Counted from the stretch's first letter, positions 53,300 to 62,815 are shown. The stretch: 64,000 nt of DNA from CAZOOK01 sp964581385 (GCA_964581385.1 CAZOOK010000011.1:62001-126000), one strand, 5' to 3'. Notes: generated by a model from the sequence alone, not told the origin. Translations and numbers: made by a program.

Positions 53300-55077
53300 T
53301 ATTGCTGCCCCTCTGCATACCAAGTACGGAAACGATCGTAGTTCGGCGTATCCAGATTTTTGTTGCCGCCGTGGTTGATCACCGGGTCGATCGGCACGTG
53401 AATGACCGTCGGCTTGCCGCTGGCAAATGCCTTGGCGATCGCGCCGCTGAGCTCCTCGCCTTTTTCCACGTACATGCCCTGGCAGCCGAAGCCCTCGGCA
53501 ATCTTGTCGAAGCGCACATCCTTGCTCCAGTGCACGCCCGGCTCGTTGCTGTTGCCATGACCGAAGGTGCGCTTGTATACGCCGACTTCCAGGCCCCAGG
53601 AGTTGTCCACGCCGACCACGATGACCATCGGCAGGTTGAAGCGATGCACCACCTCCAGCTCGCCAATGTGGTACAGGAAGGCCGAATCGCTGGTAGTAAA
53701 CAACACAGGGCGCTTGCGGCCATCGGCGATGGAGGCACCGATCGCATAAGGCAGGCCCGTGCCCAGGCAGCCGAAGTTCTGATTCCAGATCACGTCGTGC
53801 GGCTTGGACTGCAGGTAAGTCCAGGTGAAGATCACTGTGCAACCACCGTCGCGCGCATGGATAGCGTTCTTGGGCATGGCCTTGGTAGCCTCGATCACCC
53901 ACTGGCCAGTGTGTACGCGGCCACTGTCAGTCTTGAAGTCCTGCTTAGCCAGCGCGGCCAGACGCTTCTTGTCCGCTTCGATCCACTGCTGCAACTCCGG
54001 ATGCTCCTTGCGCCCGCTGCCTTTCAGCGCTGCACAGAGCTGCGGGACCACAGTGCGCAGATCGCCCACCAGTGGCACGTCGATCGGACGGTTCTGGCCA
54101 ATCGCCTCAGGGTCCAGCTCCACGTAAATCCACTTGCGGTCCACATTGCCCTTGGCCCACAGGTAACCGCGGCCATAGTGCACCGGCTCACCGATCTCGG
54201 TGCCGATGGCGACCACCACGTCCGACTTGGCGACGATATCGTCGGCCACCTCGGCAAACAGGTACGGGAAGGTGCGATCTTCGATGCCTTCGATGAACGC
54301 GGTGCCGCCCGAAGTCTGCAACACCGGGCAGCCCATCAACTGGGCCAGATCCTTCACCTTCTGGCCGGCGCGGGTGCACTGCACGGCATGACCGACCAGC
54401 AGCACGGGGCATGCGGCGTTTTTGATCAGCTCCGCCGCTTTCGCCACCATGTTGCCGTCGGCGCCGGGCTCCACCAGGCGATAGGCTGACGGCGGTAGCG
54501 CTGGCGGCAGTTCCAGTTCTTGCTGGATGATGTGAGACGGATATTCGATATAGACCGGACCCGGCGTACCGGACTGGCATACGCGCAAGGCGTGGCGGAT
54601 GATCTCGTCGGTCTGGTCCGCGTACTCGATGCTGGTGCTCCACTTCACCGAATTCTTGAACAGGTCTTCCTGCTGGATGAACTGGATGCGGCCGCGACGC
54701 ACGCGGCGCTCGGTGATGCGCGCGCGCTGACCGCCGATGAAGATCACCGGGCAGTTCTCCACCAGTGCGTCCATCATGGCACCGGATGCCAGCGCGATGC
54801 CCGGGCCCAGGGTGGCGATCGCCAGCGCCGGCTTGCCCTTCATGCGCGCCCAGCCCTCGGCCATGAAACCGGTGGCCAGTTCATGGTGCGGCGTGATGAT
54901 GTCCCAACCGCGCCGCTCGGCGGCGTCGAACAGGTGCACGAAGTTGGGATCGGGAATACCGAAGACGGTCTTGATTCCTTCGGCTTCGAACAGCTCCAGG
55001 ATGCGTTCGTAAACCTTTACCTTGCGGCGGTCGCTGGAAGCGACTCCGGCGGCAGGGGTTTTCTCTTCTCCGTACAT
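53299..55077 (-). CDS. thiamine-diphosphate-dependent enzyme (acetolactate synthase/decarboxylase-like)
   Basis: 592 residues with the three-domain ThDP fold. The catalytic Glu66 is in ITPHHELATGFMAEGWARM. The C-terminal cofactor motif, normally GDG...NN, is here TSDSAFLYHIGELEVVHRF with a later VGVDNSWG, so the first Gly-Asp-Gly is Ser-Asp-Ser. The metal Asp is kept. The family covers acetolactate synthase, benzoylformate decarboxylase, benzaldehyde lyase and oxalyl-CoA decarboxylase. Between a Rieske oxygenase and an aldehyde dehydrogenase it probably cleaves or decarboxylates a 2-hydroxy- or 2-oxo-compound. Confidence 0.88.
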   Translation of the reverse strand: MYGEEKTPAAGVASSDRRKVKVYERILELFEAEGIKTVFGIPDPNFVHLFDAAERRGWDIITPHHELATGFMAEGWARMKGKPALAIATLGPGIALASGAMMDALVENCPVIFIGGQRARITERRVRRGRIQFIQQEDLFKNSVKWSTSIEYADQTDEIIRHALRVCQSGTPGPVYIEYPSHIIQQELELPPALPPSAYRLVEPGADGNMVAKAAELIKNAACPVLLVGHAVQCTRAGQKVKDLAQLMGCPVLQTSGGTAFIEGIEDRTFPYLFAEVADDIVAKSDVVVAIGTEIGEPVHYGRGYLWAKGNVDRKWIYVELDPEAIGQNRPIDVPLVGDLRTVVPQLCAALKGSGRKEHPELQQWIEADKKRLAALAKQDFKTDSGRVHTGQWVIEATKAMPKNAIHARDGGCTVIFTWTYLQSKPHDVIWNQNFGCLGTGLPYAIGASIADGRKRPVLFTTSDSAFLYHIGELEVVHRFNLPMVIVVGVDNSWGLEVGVYKRTFGHGNSNEPGVHWSKDVRFDKIAEGFGCQGMYVEKGEELSGAIAKAFASGKPTVIHVPIDPVINHGGNKNLDTPNYDRFRTWYAEGQQ

Positions 55078-55140
55078 AGTCTTATACCTTATCTAGATCC
55101 GTTGGGTTTTTAAAAATGACCGGGGCTGTTCAGATGCACC

Positions 55141-55287
55141 GGTCAATAAGCGCCTTTCGCTTCAGCGCCATAGTCCGCCTTGAAGTCGGTGTACCAGGAA
55201 TGGACATAAACCAGACTCCAAAAATTTTCGGCGCATCCCCACTTCGATACTCCACGAGCACCGCCAGCAGCCGACGCTCGCTCATAC
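55141..55287 (-). other. protein-like reading frame between the Rieske and ThDP genes
   Basis: In the 210-base gap one minus-strand frame encodes SKWGCAENFWSLVYVHSWYT followed by DFKADYGAEAKGAY and a TGA at 55145-55143. It has no start of its own: upstream it runs into the Rieske gene in a shifted frame. A competing frame starts at an ATG just after the Rieske stop (55274) but gives a less protein-like 51 residues. It may be the tail of a lost gene or a small frameshifted gene. Confidence 0.3.
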
Positions 55288-56664
55288 TTACTTGTCCAGC
55301 AGGCGCAGCGCACCGGCTCCCATGTACTTCACCAGGTTGCGGTGGAAATTGGTGACTTTGCGCTCCTGATGCGGGTTCGGCAGCGTACCGCGGAAGCCGC
55401 GTGACTTCATGCCACGCTGCACGGCGGCCATGTTCGAGAAATCCTGCGCCAGCACCTTGCCCCACTTCTCCGCAATCGGATCGGCATAGACCCACTCGGT
55501 CTTGGGCTCCTGGCCTTCGGGGTAGCGCTCGATGGCGTAGGACTCGAACAGGCACTTGTTCGGATCGTCGCCGTAGGGACGGGCGCGGTAGCAGAGGGCG
55601 AAGGTGATGCCCTGCAGGATCGACATGTTCGGGAAGATGCTCCAGGCGAGCCCCGCCTCCGACATCTGGTCCGGAGTAATGGTGGGCCAGATTACGCCGC
55701 GCGCGGCGTCGTCAGCCTTCGCCGAGGCCAGCCAGTGCTTGATGACCTCGGCCGGCGCGGTACCTTCGGGCAGTTCGTCGACCAGACGCTTCGCGGCGTT
55801 GACCAGCGTTTCGGTAGTGCTGGCGTTGTTGACCGTGGTGTAGATCTCATTCTGCAGCTCGTAGGTCGAGACGCGCGCGTCGGCGCCGAGGCCGGCACGG
55901 GTGATCGTGCTGCTTTGCTTCATCTTCATCGTGGCGTCGCGCTCGTCGAAGCCACTGACGCCGTGCCGGCCGTGAGCCTTGCTGTAGGCGTAATACTGGC
56001 CGTACTTGAGCAGCTGGGTGTGCGTGCCCTCGACGTGGTAGGGCTCCATGAAGGCTTCGATCGCGGTTTTCCAGTTGCAGTCGAAGATTACCCACTGGCG
56101 CCACTTGTAGCGCATCTTCTCGAAGGAGAAGGGGTCGAGGATGCCGGCCGCCGGTTCCAGGAACTCGCGCAGAGGCATGCAATTCGGATCCATGTTGATA
56201 AAGATCCAGCCGCCCCAGGTATCAACCTTGACTTCGCTCAGATGCGTGCGCTCTTCCGTCAGTGCGCCCTTCCAGTCGCCCTCGTCGAGCTTGAAGGTGC
56301 ACTGGCCATCGAGATCGTAGCGCCAGCCATGGAAACCACAGACGAATTGCTTGCGCGTGCCGCAGGCGCTGTGCGCCTCGGGCACTGTATCGACCAGTTG
56401 GCGGCCGCGGTGCGAGCAGACGTTGTGGAAAGCCTTAATCTTGTCAGCGGCGGTGCGGATGACGATGATCGATTCGACACCGAGGTTATAGGTGATGAAG
56501 CTGCCGACGCTGGGAATTTCCTCGACGCGACCGGCGTGCTGCCACACCTTGGCCCATAGCTTGTCGCCTTCCATGCGAGCGTACTCTTCGGACAGATACG
56601 CATTCACCGGGAAGGTGAGTGGCTCGGTAAGGTCGTTAACATCAAATTCGACCGGTTTGTTCAT
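55288..56664 (-). CDS. Rieske-type ring-hydroxylating oxygenase, alpha subunit
   Basis: 458 residues from the ATG at 56664 (GGAGAAC lies upstream). The Rieske [2Fe-2S] ligands are Cys83/His85 in NVCSHRG and Cys109/His112 in VCGFHGWRY. The mononuclear iron ligands are His210 and His215 in EPYHVEGTH, with Glu207 in place of the usual bridging Asp. It is a single-subunit-looking oxygenase: no small subunit, ferredoxin or reductase gene is in this group. The ring or side-chain substrate is unknown. It follows the Baeyer-Villiger enzyme by 70 bases. Confidence 0.92.
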   Translation of the reverse strand: MNKPVEFDVNDLTEPLTFPVNAYLSEEYARMEGDKLWAKVWQHAGRVEEIPSVGSFITYNLGVESIIVIRTAADKIKAFHNVCSHRGRQLVDTVPEAHSACGTRKQFVCGFHGWRYDLDGQCTFKLDEGDWKGALTEERTHLSEVKVDTWGGWIFINMDPNCMPLREFLEPAAGILDPFSFEKMRYKWRQWVIFDCNWKTAIEAFMEPYHVEGTHTQLLKYGQYYAYSKAHGRHGVSGFDERDATMKMKQSSTITRAGLGADARVSTYELQNEIYTTVNNASTTETLVNAAKRLVDELPEGTAPAEVIKHWLASAKADDAARGVIWPTITPDQMSEAGLAWSIFPNMSILQGITFALCYRARPYGDDPNKCLFESYAIERYPEGQEPKTEWVYADPIAEKWGKVLAQDFSNMAAVQRGMKSRGFRGTLPNPHQERKVTNFHRNLVKYMGAGALRLLDK

Positions 56665-56734
56665 GATGTTCTCCTGTCCAAATAACACAACCCTCGCGGG
56701 TTCGACGCATACGCGTCTGGCCGGTTCCCTCCGA

Positions 56735-58558
56735 TCACTTATTGATGACGAGGCCCTTCATGTCGCCGCTCTCACGCCAGTCCTGGAGGAGCTTCAGGAA
56801 TGCATCCCATCCATGCCCATAGGCCCGGAACAGTGCCCATTTCGGTTTCGTCTCGCCCTCGTTGTTGAAATAGCTGGGCGGGCACTGCTGCTGGAATTCG
56901 GACAGGTCGACCTCTAATTCCTCGAAGCGCTGGACGTATGCGTCCTGCGCCTCCTTGCTCGGCTCGACGACGGCGGCGCCACGCTTGAGCGTCTCGTTGA
57001 TGATATAGGCGATGTGATGGCCCTGCTTCCCGAACTGCTCGGTCACCGACGCGTTGAGGCCGCCCTGGATATATCCAATATAAAATTGGTTGGGGAATCC
57101 GTGCGTCATCGTGCCGTGGAGCGTCTTGGGGCCGTCGGCCCAATGCTTGTAGATCGACTCGCCGTTCCGTCCTTCGACGACATTGATGCCCCAGCGGCGC
57201 TCAAGATCGCTCGTCACTTCGAAGCCGCTGGCGAAGATCATGCAATCGACTTCATATTCCTTGCCATTGGCGACAAAGCCGCTTTCGGTCATGCGCTCGA
57301 CGCCCTTGGTATCCGAAACATCGAGCAGCTTCACATTGGGGCGATTGAAGGTCGGGTAAAAATCGTCGCTCGACAATGGCCGCTTGCATAGGAACCGGTA
57401 ATAGGGCTTCAGCGCCTCGGCCGTTTTCGGGTCCTCGATGATCGATTCGACGCGGCGGCGCAGACGCTCCATGACCCGGTAATCGACGACCTCCCGACGC
57501 GCCACAAATTGCTCGACGCTGAGCTCGGGCCAACCCTCGGCGGCCAGTTCGGCGGCAAGGTTTCGGTTGATTTCGGTCCAGATGTCACAAATGAGGTCCG
57601 GCTCACCTGGTTTTAGAAATTCCATCGCCGCGCGTTGGAAATTGGCCTGCCGCTCCTGCTGCCAGCCAGGCTTCAGCGACTTGATCCATTCGGGATCGGC
57701 CGGCGGGTTGGGCCGCTCGTCCACACTCGAGGGCGTGCGCTGAACGACGTAGAGCTGCTTGGCGTATTTGCCCAGATAGGGGACGGCCTGAATAGCGGTC
57801 GCTCCGGTGCCGACAATCGCCACGCGCTTATCGGCCAGCTTATCGAGGACAGGATTCCGGTAGCTGCCGCCGGTGTAGCTATAGTCCCAACGGGCGCTAT
57901 GGAAAATTTTGCCCTTGAACTTCTCGATCCCTGCAATGCCCGGCAGTTTCGGCATGTTGAGGACGCCGCAGGCAAGGATCACGAAACGGGCGCGAATGTC
58001 GTCTCCGCGATTGGTGCCAACCCGCCAGCGCTTGATCTTCTCGTCCCAGCGCAGCGTGTTTATCAGCGTATGGAACAGCGCCTTGTCGGCAAAGCTGTAT
58101 TTTCCAGCGATCGACCTGCAATATTCGTAGATTTCGCCGCCGTCGGCGAATTTCTTCGACGGCATGAAACCCATCTCTTCCAACAGCGGCAAATAACAAT
58201 AGGATTCGTTGTCGCACTGAATGCCGGGATAGCGATTCCAATACCAGACTCCGCCAAAATCGCCCGCCGTGTCGACGTTCCGGAAGTTGGTGACGCCTGC
58301 CTGCGTCAGGTGATAGGAGGCCATGATCCCACCCCAACCGGCGCCAAGAACGATGACGTCGATCTCCTCCGAGATTGGAGCGCGGGGTACGACCGGTTTG
58401 TGGGGGTCCGCAGCAAAATTAGCGACCACTTCGCCCATCGGCCTGAAATATTGCTTCTGACCTTCGCGGCGCATGCGCTTGTCGCGCTCCTGCCTGTACT
58501 TTTCCCTCATTGCAGGGATATCGATGCTGACAGGCGTTTGCGTCGGCTCGCACTTCAT
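56735..58558 (-). CDS. Baeyer-Villiger-type flavin monooxygenase
   Basis: 607 residues. VIVLGAGWGGIMASYHLTQA is the FAD loop, GTGATAIQAVPYLG the NADPH loop, and FKGKIFHSARWDY (214-226) is the exact FxGxxxHxxxW/Y Baeyer-Villiger fingerprint. WYWNRYPGIQCDNESYCYLP is the substrate-side conserved block. It inserts an oxygen next to a ketone to make an ester or lactone. The N-terminal extension of about 60 residues before the FAD loop is seen in the 4-hydroxyacetophenone/cyclopentadecanone-type members. It opens the minus-strand operon. Confidence 0.93.
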   Translation of the reverse strand: MKCEPTQTPVSIDIPAMREKYRQERDKRMRREGQKQYFRPMGEVVANFAADPHKPVVPRAPISEEIDVIVLGAGWGGIMASYHLTQAGVTNFRNVDTAGDFGGVWYWNRYPGIQCDNESYCYLPLLEEMGFMPSKKFADGGEIYEYCRSIAGKYSFADKALFHTLINTLRWDEKIKRWRVGTNRGDDIRARFVILACGVLNMPKLPGIAGIEKFKGKIFHSARWDYSYTGGSYRNPVLDKLADKRVAIVGTGATAIQAVPYLGKYAKQLYVVQRTPSSVDERPNPPADPEWIKSLKPGWQQERQANFQRAAMEFLKPGEPDLICDIWTEINRNLAAELAAEGWPELSVEQFVARREVVDYRVMERLRRRVESIIEDPKTAEALKPYYRFLCKRPLSSDDFYPTFNRPNVKLLDVSDTKGVERMTESGFVANGKEYEVDCMIFASGFEVTSDLERRWGINVVEGRNGESIYKHWADGPKTLHGTMTHGFPNQFYIGYIQGGLNASVTEQFGKQGHHIAYIINETLKRGAAVVEPSKEAQDAYVQRFEELEVDLSEFQQQCPPSYFNNEGETKPKWALFRAYGHGWDAFLKLLQDWRESGDMKGLVINK

Positions 58559-59351
58559 GTCTGATCTCGTTGATACGACATAAACAAATATCTCCCGGCA
58601 ACACCGGGAGCTTTAAAAAAGTCGCCGCTCGAAGCGTTATGCGCAGCCACGAGTGCCGCGTCCCCGGCGGCACTGAAGACCGTAAAGGTCGCCCCTCGTG
58701 CATCGCACCCGCTTTCTTCTGGCCGCTGCGCATTCATCGGTCGCAGCGTCCCGCGAGCGGCACGATCGAAACGGTTTGCGCCACCCTTACCGCCACCACG
58801 CTGGAAATCACAACGATGCAGCCATCGAGCCCCAAAAAAATTTGTTTCATAACCGACTTCAACCTGATTCACAGGATCGACGCGTCAGATCTCGGATGAG
58901 TTCGCAAGAATTGCCCAATAATTGTCCGGACAATTAATTCTGCCACCAGATACTCCTCGCTGCTGGCTTCTAGTCCTGTAGATATGAAAGCTAAACTGAT
59001 CGTATAATTTAGTCAACAGTGTTGTTGTGTTAATGAGCAACTGCGCGTCGGGATCGTCAACTGCACAGCCCATCAGACCGTCGTCGTCCGCCGCCTTGGC
59101 AGGTGCCGCAACTTTGGGATCTGCCGCGCGTGCAAATCGGGCTTCGAGAAACATCGGCGTGCTAGGGCCTGTTGACAGGTCCTGGAGCCCGATGCCGGTC
59201 ATGGCGCGAATTACGAGGAGAACGTTAGTTTGATCGCCCGATTTACTGCAAAGCCTGGCGGCATGATTGAAAATCATGTCGATCGTCACGGCCGCAACAT
59301 TTGTCCGGATCATTTCTGCAACCGGCTCACGGTCGACGATGAGGCTGTCGA
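58559..59351. other. long control region between the monooxygenase and carboxylase operons
   Basis: About 790 bases between two divergent operons. It holds a perfect 18-bp palindrome (58919-58936) and a minus-strand frame (58885-59313) whose middle part looks protein-like but matches no family I know and lacks a good start. Decayed coding DNA is possible. No RNA gene or IS was recognised. Confidence 0.45.
58919..58936. promoter_or_regulatory. perfect 18-bp palindromic operator
   Basis: TAATTGTCCGGACAATTA is fully symmetric. The core TTGTCCGGACAA resembles the sites of GntR- or TetR-type dimeric regulators. It lies 361 bases upstream of the monooxygenase start (minus) and 416 bases upstream of the carboxylase start (plus), so either operon, or a lost gene between them, could be the target. 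No regulator gene is next to it. Confidence 0.6.
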
Positions 59352-60953
59352 ATGAGCGCCCCGATTCTGTCCTCGTCGCTCAATCCCGAAAGTCCCGAAG
59401 CCAAGGCTCGCGTCGTCCACAACCGCGCCCTGGCGGACGAGTTGCGCGCCAAGGCAGCCCAGGCGGCGCTCGGCGGCAACGAGGCCTCACGCAAACGCCA
59501 CACCAGCCGCGGCAAGCTCTTGCCGCGCGAACGCGTCGAGCGGCTGCTCGATCCAGGTTCGCCACTGCTCGAGATCGGACAATTCGCCGCGGGCGACATG
59601 TACGAGGGAGAAGTGCCGGGCGCTGGCATGATCACGGCCATCGGCCGCGTATCTGGCCGCCAATGCATGATCGTCGCCAATGACGCGACGGTGAAAGGTG
59701 GCACCTATTACCCGATGACGGTAAAAAAGCACCTGCGGGCGCAAGAGATCGCCGAGCAGAACCGCCTGCCCTGCATCTACCTCGTCGATTCCGGCGGCGC
59801 GAATCTGCCGCATCAGTCGGAAGTCTTTCCAGATCGCGATCATTTCGGGCGCATCTTCTTCAACCAGGCGAACATGAGCGCCCAGGGCATCCCGCAGATC
59901 GCCTGCGTCATGGGCAGCTGCACCGCCGGCGGCGCCTACGTGCCCGCCATGAGCGATGAAACCGTGATCGTCAGGAATCAGGGTACGATCTTCCTGGCCG
60001 GCCCGCCGCTAGTGAAGGCCGCGACCGGCGAAGAAATCAGCGCCGAGGATCTGGGCGGCGGTGAACTGCACACGCGCAAATCGGGTGTCGCCGATCATCT
60101 CGCCGAGAACGACGAACACGCGCTATCCATCGTGCGCGATATCGTCAGCCACTTGGGGCCTCGTCACGTTCACGACTTGCCGCTCAAGGAGCCGCGCCCG
60201 CCAAAATATGCGGCCGAAGAACTCTATGCCGTCGTGCCCGCGGATGTACGCGCGCCCTACGACGTGCATGAAGTGATCGCGCGGATCGTCGACGGCTCCG
60301 AGTTCCACGAGTTCAAGCCGTTGTACGGCGCGACGCTGGTCTGTGGCTTCGCGCATATCTGGGGTATACCGGTGGCGATCCTCGCCAACAACGGTGTGCT
60401 GTTTTCCGAGAGCGCGCAGAAGGGCGCCCATTTCATCGAACTCGCCTGCCAACGACGCATTCCGCTGCTATTCCTGCAGAACATCTCGGGCTTCATGGTC
60501 GGCGGAAAATATGAGGCGGAAGGCATCGCCAAGCACGGAGCCAAGCTGGTGACCGCCGTTGCCACCGCCACCGTGCCCAAGCTCACCGTTCTGATCGGCG
60601 GCAGCTTCGGCGCCGGCAACTACGGCATGTGCGGCAGGGCCTACTCCCCGCGTTTCCTCTTCACCTGGCCCAACAGCCGCATCAGCGTCATGGGCGGCGA
60701 ACAAGCGGCAAGTGTCCTCGCCACCGTGCACCGCGACGCGGACAAATGGACGCCGCAAGAAGCCGCCGCCTTCAAAGCTCCGATCCGACAGAAATACGAG
60801 GATGAGGGTAATCCCTATCACGCGACGGCGCGGCTGTGGGACGACGGTGTGATCGATCCTGCGCAAACGCGCGATGTGCTGGGACTGGCGCTCGCCGCGA
60901 GTCTTGAGGCGCCGATACCCGACCGGCCGCAGTTCGGCGTCTTCAGGATGTAA
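59352..60953 (+). CDS. acyl-CoA carboxylase beta subunit (methylcrotonyl-CoA carboxylase type)
   Basis: 533 residues, carboxyltransferase subunit. RGKLLPRERVERLLDPGSPL, CIYLVDSGGANLPHQSEVFP, MGSCTAGGAYVPAMSDE and IGGSFGAGNYGMCGRAYSPR are diagnostic of methylcrotonyl- or geranyl-CoA carboxylase beta chains rather than propionyl-CoA ones. The biotin-dependent partner follows two bases downstream. It carboxylates an enoyl-CoA such as 3-methylcrotonyl-CoA (leucine or isoprenoid breakdown). The leucine operon's usual isovaleryl-CoA dehydrogenase is not in the window. Confidence 0.92.
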   Translation: MSAPILSSSLNPESPEAKARVVHNRALADELRAKAAQAALGGNEASRKRHTSRGKLLPRERVERLLDPGSPLLEIGQFAAGDMYEGEVPGAGMITAIGRVSGRQCMIVANDATVKGGTYYPMTVKKHLRAQEIAEQNRLPCIYLVDSGGANLPHQSEVFPDRDHFGRIFFNQANMSAQGIPQIACVMGSCTAGGAYVPAMSDETVIVRNQGTIFLAGPPLVKAATGEEISAEDLGGGELHTRKSGVADHLAENDEHALSIVRDIVSHLGPRHVHDLPLKEPRPPKYAAEELYAVVPADVRAPYDVHEVIARIVDGSEFHEFKPLYGATLVCGFAHIWGIPVAILANNGVLFSESAQKGAHFIELACQRRIPLLFLQNISGFMVGGKYEAEGIAKHGAKLVTAVATATVPKLTVLIGGSFGAGNYGMCGRAYSPRFLFTWPNSRISVMGGEQAASVLATVHRDADKWTPQEAAAFKAPIRQKYEDEGNPYHATARLWDDGVIDPAQTRDVLGLALAASLEAPIPDRPQFGVFRM

Positions 60954-60955
60954 AT

Positions 60956-62815
60956 GTGACGGCCATGATCTCTTCCCTTCTCATCGCCAACCGCGGCGAA
61001 ATCGCTTGCCGGGTTATCCGCACCGCCCGCCGCATGGGCATTCGCACCATCGCGATTTATTCAGACGCCGATGCCAATGCGCTGCATGTACACGAAGCGG
61101 ACGAGGCCGTGCATATCGGCCCTTCCGCGGCGCACGAAAGTTACCTTGTCGGCGACAAGATCCTGGCCGCCGCCAAGGCCAGAGGCGCGGCTGCGATCCA
61201 TCCGGGCTACGGCTTCCTTTCGGAGAATGCCGAATTCGCCCAGGCGGTGATCGACGCCGGACTCACCTGGGTCGGGCCGAAGCCGCATTCCATCCGCGCC
61301 ATGGGTCTCAAGGACGCGGCCAAGAAGTTGATGGCCGAGGCCGGCGTCCCAGTGACGCCTGGCTACATGGGCAAGGAACAGGCGCCTGCGTTCCTCGCCG
61401 AGCGCGCTGCCGAGATCGGCTACCCGGTGCTGATCAAAGCAGTCGCGGGCGGCGGCGGCAAGGGCATGCGTTTGGTCGAGCACGCCAAGGATTTCAGCGA
61501 CGCGCTCGTCTCCTGCCGGCGCGAAGCGGCCGCATCCTTTGGTAATGATCACGTCCTCATCGAGAAGTACATCCAGCGCCCGCGCCATATCGAAGTGCAG
61601 GTGTTCGGCGACAGCCATGGCAACATCGTCCACCTGTTCGAGCGCGACTGCTCGCTGCAGCGCCGCCATCAGAAGGTGATCGAGGAAGCTCCTGCGCCAG
61701 GCATGGATGAGACGACGCGCAAAGCGATCTGTGGGGCCGCGGTGCGGGCGGCGAAAGCCGTCGACTACGTTGGTGCGGGCACCATCGAATTCATCGCCGA
61801 CGCCTCGGAAGGCCTGCGCGCAGACCGCATCTGGTTCATGGAAATGAACACACGCCTGCAGGTCGAACACCCGGTCACCGAAGAAATCACCGGCGTCGAC
61901 CTGGTCGAATGGCAACTGCGAGCGGCGAGCGGGGAACCGCTGCCGAAAAAGCAGAGCGATCTGGCGATCAATGGCTCGGCCATGGAAGCACGGCTTTATG
62001 CGGAAGATCCGGCGAAGGGCTTCCTGCCGAGCATCGGCACTCTGGAACTGCTGCAATTCGGCGTAGGGGATGGTGAAAGCGGCCGCATCGACACCGGCGT
62101 CTACCAGGGCGCGGAAGTGTCTCCTTTCTACGACCCGATGATCGCCAAGGTGATCGCCCATGGCGAGAATAGGGAAAAAGCGCGCAGACGCCTGCGCCAG
62201 ATGCTTGCCGGCTCCGCCGTTTGGCCGGTAAAGACCAATGCCTCATTTTTAGTGAAAGCGCTCGAGCATCCAAGCTTCGTGGCAGGCGATGTCGATACCG
62301 GCCTTATTGGCCGCGATGGCGAAGCGATGGCCACTCCCCCGACGCCCTCGTCCGAATCGCTGACGCGCGCGGCGATGAAGCTGGTGGCACATACCGGTCA
62401 GCCCGGCTTCCGACTGAACGCTGCACCCATGCGAACGGCGCCTTTCCTGCTCGATGGCAACCCGGTCGATATCCGTCTTGAAGGGTGTGGCAGCAGCAGT
62501 CCCTCTGCATCGGCCCTCGTCACCGAGCAAGGCCAGGCTTGGCTGCTGACGCCGTGGCGCAAGGAAGGCGCAGCCGGCGGTGCGACTGCGACTGGCGCTA
62601 TCCTCGCGCCGATGCCCGGCAGAATCATCGTTGTCGAAGTGGCGGCCGGCGAAAAAGTGAAAAAAGGCCAGAAGCTGCTTACGCTCGAAGCCATGAAGAT
62701 GGAACACACACTCACGGCACCCTTCGACGGCGTGGTGGCCGAGCTCAACGCCGCTGCCGGCTCGCAGGTACAAGTGGAGACGCTACTGGCGCGAATCGAA
62801 CAGGACAAAGACTGA
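60956..62815 (+). CDS. acyl-CoA carboxylase alpha subunit (biotin carboxylase plus biotin carrier)
   Basis: 619 residues from a GTG at 60956 (ATG at 60965 gives 616). The biotin carboxylase domain runs to about residue 450: LLIANRGEIACRVIRTARRM at the start, the ATP-grasp stretch GGGGKGMR near 165, RHIEVQVFGD, FMEMNTRLQVEHPVTE. A short BT linker precedes the biotin carrier with EAMKMEHTL (Lys581). The biotin ligase that modifies it is elsewhere. It forms one complex with the beta chain just upstream and overlaps the MaoC gene (TGATG). Confidence 0.93.
   Translation: MTAMISSLLIANRGEIACRVIRTARRMGIRTIAIYSDADANALHVHEADEAVHIGPSAAHESYLVGDKILAAAKARGAAAIHPGYGFLSENAEFAQAVIDAGLTWVGPKPHSIRAMGLKDAAKKLMAEAGVPVTPGYMGKEQAPAFLAERAAEIGYPVLIKAVAGGGGKGMRLVEHAKDFSDALVSCRREAAASFGNDHVLIEKYIQRPRHIEVQVFGDSHGNIVHLFERDCSLQRRHQKVIEEAPAPGMDETTRKAICGAAVRAAKAVDYVGAGTIEFIADASEGLRADRIWFMEMNTRLQVEHPVTEEITGVDLVEWQLRAASGEPLPKKQSDLAINGSAMEARLYAEDPAKGFLPSIGTLELLQFGVGDGESGRIDTGVYQGAEVSPFYDPMIAKVIAHGENREKARRRLRQMLAGSAVWPVKTNASFLVKALEHPSFVAGDVDTGLIGRDGEAMATPPTPSSESLTRAAMKLVAHTGQPGFRLNAAPMRTAPFLLDGNPVDIRLEGCGSSSPSASALVTEQGQAWLLTPWRKEGAAGGATATGAILAPMPGRIIVVEVAAGEKVKKGQKLLTLEAMKMEHTLTAPFDGVVAELNAAAGSQVQVETLLARIEQDKD

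Noticed and set aside
53300..53902. N-terminal extension of the aldehyde dehydrogenase
   Set aside because: It reads the ThDP gene in a shifted frame; the true start is at 53299, where the family begins.
53302..54489. Plus-strand frame opposite the ThDP gene
   Set aside because: Antisense shadow of a clear enzyme gene, without a ribosome site or family features.
58885..59313. 142-codon minus-strand frame upstream of the monooxygenase operon
   Set aside because: No recognisable family and no clear ribosome site; kept only as a note in the intergenic entry.
62485..62814. N-terminal extension of the MaoC hydratase
   Set aside because: It is the carboxylase alpha gene read out of frame; the family start is at 62815.
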